Source: Burkholderiales bacterium (GTDB taxonomy: Bacteria; Pseudomonadota; Gammaproteobacteria; Burkholderiales; Burkholderiaceae_F). From it: a stretch of 45,229 nucleotides of DNA. The stretch is taken from positions 1 to 45,229 of the forward strand of contig JADCGX010000052.1 in assembly GCA_020248785.1 (NCBI GenBank), read 5' to 3'. How positions within the stretch are numbered: the stretch's first letter is position 1; each line of letters begins with the position of its first letter. Of this stretch, positions 43,324-45,229 are shown piece after piece. The notes beneath the pieces were generated by a model, which was not told the origin of the DNA, did not search any database, and saw nothing but the letters and a program-made list of their open reading frames with translations. A program made the translations under genes and the position numbers.

Positions 43324-44503
43324 GCAGGTCAAGGACTGGCTCGTCCGTCGGTACAACAGCCAGCACCGGGTGTGGCTGGAAGGTGGCGGCGAGTGGCCTC
43401 TTGAGGTCAATCTGGGACTGCCTACCGAGGCCGACTTTGCGTCGGACCTCTCCTCGGTCCGCTCTTGGGTTGACGCGTGGGCAGGCTGGCGCGGAGCCGG
43501 GGACCTCCGCCATGAGCAGCGCCGGTATATGCGTCTCGGCCCTCAGACGCTCCCATCTGCCGTCGTCCTTGGTCGCCCTGAAGAGGTTGCGGCTTGGTGT
43601 GGCCAGGAGCGTCGCTGGACCCGCGCGGTTCAGCGTTACGCCGAGATGGTCGCGCGCTGGCCTCAGCTCCTGGAGCGTCGGGGCCTCGCCAAGCACTTCG
43701 ACGTACTTGCGGACTACAGCGAGAAGGACTACGCGCGCCTCACCACGGCGCTGGCTTGGGTTCTAGCCAACCCCACCTCCGGTCTTTACGTCCGTCAGCT
43801 GCCCTTGGAGGGCGTCGACACGAAGTGGCTGGAAAAGAGAACGGACCTCATCGTGGAGCTGCTAGATCTGCTTCGCGGTGGAGAGCCTTCTGGCGACTTC
43901 TACGAGGCCTGTGGGTTGCAGCGAACCCCACACCGGGTGCGCATGCGAGTGCTATGCCCTACCCTCCGGCGGCAGCTTGGTGGGCTGCGGGACATCGAGG
44001 CGCCTTTGGAGGAGCTCGCCGCTCTGACCCTCTCGCCCACTGCCGTGCTCGTGGTCGAGAACCAGGAGACCGGTGTTGCCTTACCGGACATGCCCGGCGT
44101 GGTTGCGTTCATGCGGCTCGGCGGCGCTGTCGCGGCTTTGGCAACCATCCGTTGGCTGCAGGGCCTTCCGGCGGTCTACTGGGGTGATGTTGACACCCAC
44201 GGGTTGGCGATTCTGTCGCGGGCCAGGAGGACCTTGCCCGGGCTGACGTCGGTGTTGATGGATGCAGCGACGCTGGAGCGCTACGCCGACCTCGCGGTCC
44301 AGGAGCCGTCTCAGCATGGAGAGGCCGAACTCGCGGAACTCACCCCTGCGGAGAGGGATGTCTTTGATGGCCTGCGCAGCGGTCGCTGGGGCGTAAGAGT
44401 CAGGCTGGAGCAAGAGCGCATACCCTGGCCGGATGCTCTGCTGGCGCTAGAGGCGGCACTGCTTGGTGCTCAGAGTGCTGCTTCGTCGAGGGCCACAGCA
44501 TGA
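43298..44503 (+). CDS. jetD: Wadjet type I JetD, toprim-domain nuclease
   Basis: A 401-residue protein with N-terminal DUF3322 and C-terminal toprim-type (DUF2220) domains. LYVRQLPLEGVDTKWLE at 163-179 is a family hallmark. The toprim acidic residues are in VVENQET (Glu254) and YWGDVDTHG (Asp297, Asp299). It cleaves DNA caught by the JetABC complex. ATG 43298 overlaps jetC by 26 bp and is preceded by GAGAGGGG. No damage is visible. The stop overlaps the next gene start by 4 bp (ATGA). Confidence 0.92.
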   Translation: MSKRLQRPEQVKDWLVRRYNSQHRVWLEGGGEWPLEVNLGLPTEADFASDLSSVRSWVDAWAGWRGAGDLRHEQRRYMRLGPQTLPSAVVLGRPEEVAAWCGQERRWTRAVQRYAEMVARWPQLLERRGLAKHFDVLADYSEKDYARLTTALAWVLANPTSGLYVRQLPLEGVDTKWLEKRTDLIVELLDLLRGGEPSGDFYEACGLQRTPHRVRMRVLCPTLRRQLGGLRDIEAPLEELAALTLSPTAVLVVENQETGVALPDMPGVVAFMRLGGAVAALATIRWLQGLPAVYWGDVDTHGLAILSRARRTLPGLTSVLMDAATLERYADLAVQEPSQHGEAELAELTPAERDVFDGLRSGRWGVRVRLEQERIPWPDALLALEAALLGAQSAASSRATA

Positions 44504-44982
44504 GCCGGGGACGCCGCAAGGAGACCTGCGAGTGCTGCGGGTGCGCGCCACACGCACCGCGGCACAGGTGTACGAGCTGTGACCGCTTGGTCTGTGTGTC
44601 GAACTGCTGGAACAGGGCGTTCAAGCAGTGCAAGGACTGCCTCGATAAGACGCGCAACGCCTCGCCTAACCGCGTCAGAAGTGACGCTAAGCCGCTGTTC
44701 ACGCTCGGCGACAACACCAGCGGCAGCACTGGCGGGTATCAGCCTCGCTACGTCATCTGCGGGAAGCGTGGGTCCTGGACCTATCCGCCTTGCTCCAGCT
44801 GTGGGTCTACTGGGCCGTTTCGGTTGCCGTCGGAGTGCATTAGACTGTGGCATCGCAGCCGCTGCGCCGGCTCGCCCGCCCACAAGGCACAGCCGGTTCC
44901 GGCAGCGCGAGATAGGACGAGTCATGGCTTGGCCGAATGGTCGCTGCTGGCTCGATGTGTGGGCGCATCGAAGTCACGGTGA
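44500..44982 (+). CDS. Cysteine-rich small protein coupled to jetD (unknown family)
   Basis: A 160-residue frame whose ATG overlaps the jetD stop (ATGA), implying translation from the Wadjet message. Residues 10-47 hold ten cysteines (10, 12, 13, 15, 24, 27, 32, 36, 44, 47; pattern CECCGC, then CTSC, C, C, CKDC), suggesting one or two zinc sites of treble-clef or RING/B-box type. A second CxxC is at 98-101. The C-terminal 40 residues look compositionally different and end in HGLAEWSLLARCVG, so the 3' end may have been changed by a junction near 44840. I know of no such standard Wadjet subunit; the role is unknown. Confidence 0.6.
   Translation: MSRGRRKETCECCGCAPHAPRHRCTSCDRLVCVSNCWNRAFKQCKDCLDKTRNASPNRVRSDAKPLFTLGDNTSGSTGGYQPRYVICGKRGSWTYPPCSSCGSTGPFRLPSECIRLWHRSRCAGSPAHKAQPVPAARDRTSHGLAEWSLLARCVGASKSR
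44841..44846 (+). promoter_or_regulatory. Candidate -10 element TAGACT
   Basis: TAGACT in the 3' part of the cysteine-rich frame could drive the small truncated gene starting at 44999. The -35 match is poor. TAGACT is also the best -10 candidate upstream of potF and of the aminotransferase at 14122-15477, so it may be a preferred form in this genome. Confidence 0.25.
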
Positions 44983-44998
44983 CCGGAGAACTGCCACC

Positions 44999-45106
44999 AT
45001 GTCTACATCGTTCACGTCTGTCCAAGTGGACCAGCTGCGGCGCGATGCCCAGCGCCTGCGCAAGCGGGATGCTCTGAGCCACAACGAAGGGCGCTATTCG
45101 CGTTGA
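44999..45106 (+). pseudogene. 5' fragment of a small gene interrupted by an IS1595-like element
   Basis: ATG 44999, with GGAGA upstream, encodes MSTSFTSVQVDQLRRDAQRLRKRDALSHNE followed by five residues and a stop at 45106. The first 30 residues look like the N-terminus of a small helical domain seen in several proteobacterial proteins (QLRRDAKRL-- with a later HGFxNWSLL motif). Similarity stops at about 45089, where the putative IS end begins, so the gene appears to be cut there. The remainder would lie beyond the element, outside the window. Confidence 0.5.
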
Positions 45107-45229
45107 GTGTTGATTCCCTCAGACCCCGACGGCCAGCGCGAGCATCGCCGGCGGGGTGAGCGCCGGGGCTCGGGAGAGGTCGAGGGCGCGGAACCAGCCG
45201 AGGTAATGCTTCAGATAGGACGAGGCCAC
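45089..45229. mobile_element. Left end of an IS1595-like insertion sequence
   Basis: GGGCGCTATTCGCG from 45089 is the likely terminal repeat start: it is where the similarity of the small gene at 44999 ends, and the transposase stop lies 30 bp further in. The rest of the element is outside the window. Confidence 0.45.
45119..45229 (-). CDS. IS1595-like transposase, C-terminal fragment (5' end outside window)
   Basis: The minus strand is open from the window edge to TGA at 45119-45121 and gives VASSYLKHYLGWFRALDLSR followed by APALTPPAMLALAVGV. The block VASxYLxxYLGWFRALD with a C-terminal LALAVG is the usual end of IS1595-family transposases. Only 36 residues are visible, without the catalytic residues, so the family call is moderate. 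Confidence 0.6.
   Translation of the reverse strand: MASSYLKHYLGWFRALDLSRAPALTPPAMLALAVGV

Larger units (their letters stand above)
32400..45229. other. Genomic (defence) island, right part of window
   Basis: From about 32400 the sequence changes abruptly: a short AT-rich tract (32401-32445), then genes with visibly lower GC and more A/T-ending codons than the flanks. The contents are defence-type genes, two damaged genes, and an IS1595-like end at the right. No integrase or tRNA attachment site is seen at the left border, and the right border lies at or beyond the IS. The boundaries are estimates. Confidence 0.6.

Noticed and set aside
44579-45106. A 175-residue frame overlapping the cysteine-rich gene and running into the MSTSF segment
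   Set aside because: Only the portion from 44999 resembles a known protein; the upstream part is out of frame with the coupled, cysteine-rich gene.

Overview
The window is about 45 kb of high-GC DNA that reads as a Burkholderiales betaproteobacterium (Rubrivivax/Ideonella-like). This rests on the strong G/C third-position bias, the chromosomal order ygfZ / mltG-tmk-holB-pilZ-tatD-ankyrin, a YtrA-type GntR/ABC-2 operon, a Pot/Spu/Puu polyamine locus and an isocitrate lyase. Genus is inference only; no rRNA or tRNA gene is visible.

Region 1 (1-111) is the 3' end of an IS630-type transposase that abuts the last gene of the next operon. Region 2 (137-17342) is a polyamine uptake and catabolism locus, almost entirely on the minus strand. 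In transcription order it holds an omega-amino-acid aminotransferase, a PuuB-like oxidase, a PuuD-like hydrolase, a PuuA-like gamma-glutamylpolyamine synthetase and a SpuC-like aminotransferase. After a 378-bp gap carrying six 11-bp direct repeats come potF-potG-potH-potI, an outer-membrane DUF3138 protein, a PuuC-like aldehyde dehydrogenase and a type III glutamine-synthetase homologue. A divergent Lrp/AsnC regulator sits at the head and an agmatinase feeds putrescine in. The set could take agmatine or putrescine to GABA by the gamma-glutamylated route, with a parallel transaminase route.

Region 3 (17463-32353) is ordinary chromosome: a class I amidotransferase, isocitrate lyase with conspicuous palindromes upstream, a GntR-ABC transporter operon, RidA, an iron-containing alcohol dehydrogenase, an HSL-type esterase coupled to a thioesterase-acetyltransferase fusion, DUF4936-ygfZ, then mltG-tmk-holB, a PilZ protein, tatD, an ankyrin protein and a small conserved protein.

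Region 4 (about 32400-45229) is a defence island with lower GC and different codon use. Leftward it carries a WYL (BrxR/CapW-like) regulator, a frameshifted thermonuclease remnant and a TerY-P-like triad (von Willebrand A protein, PP2C phosphatase, kinase with helix-hairpin-helix domain). Rightward, from a promoter embedded in inverted repeats, it carries a type I Wadjet operon jetABCD, followed by a translationally coupled cysteine-rich small protein not usually listed as a Wadjet component. jetA carries one in-frame TAA at codon 70, so as read the plasmid-defence operon should be disabled unless the stop is read through or is a sequence error. The island ends in a small gene cut by an IS1595-like element that runs off the window.
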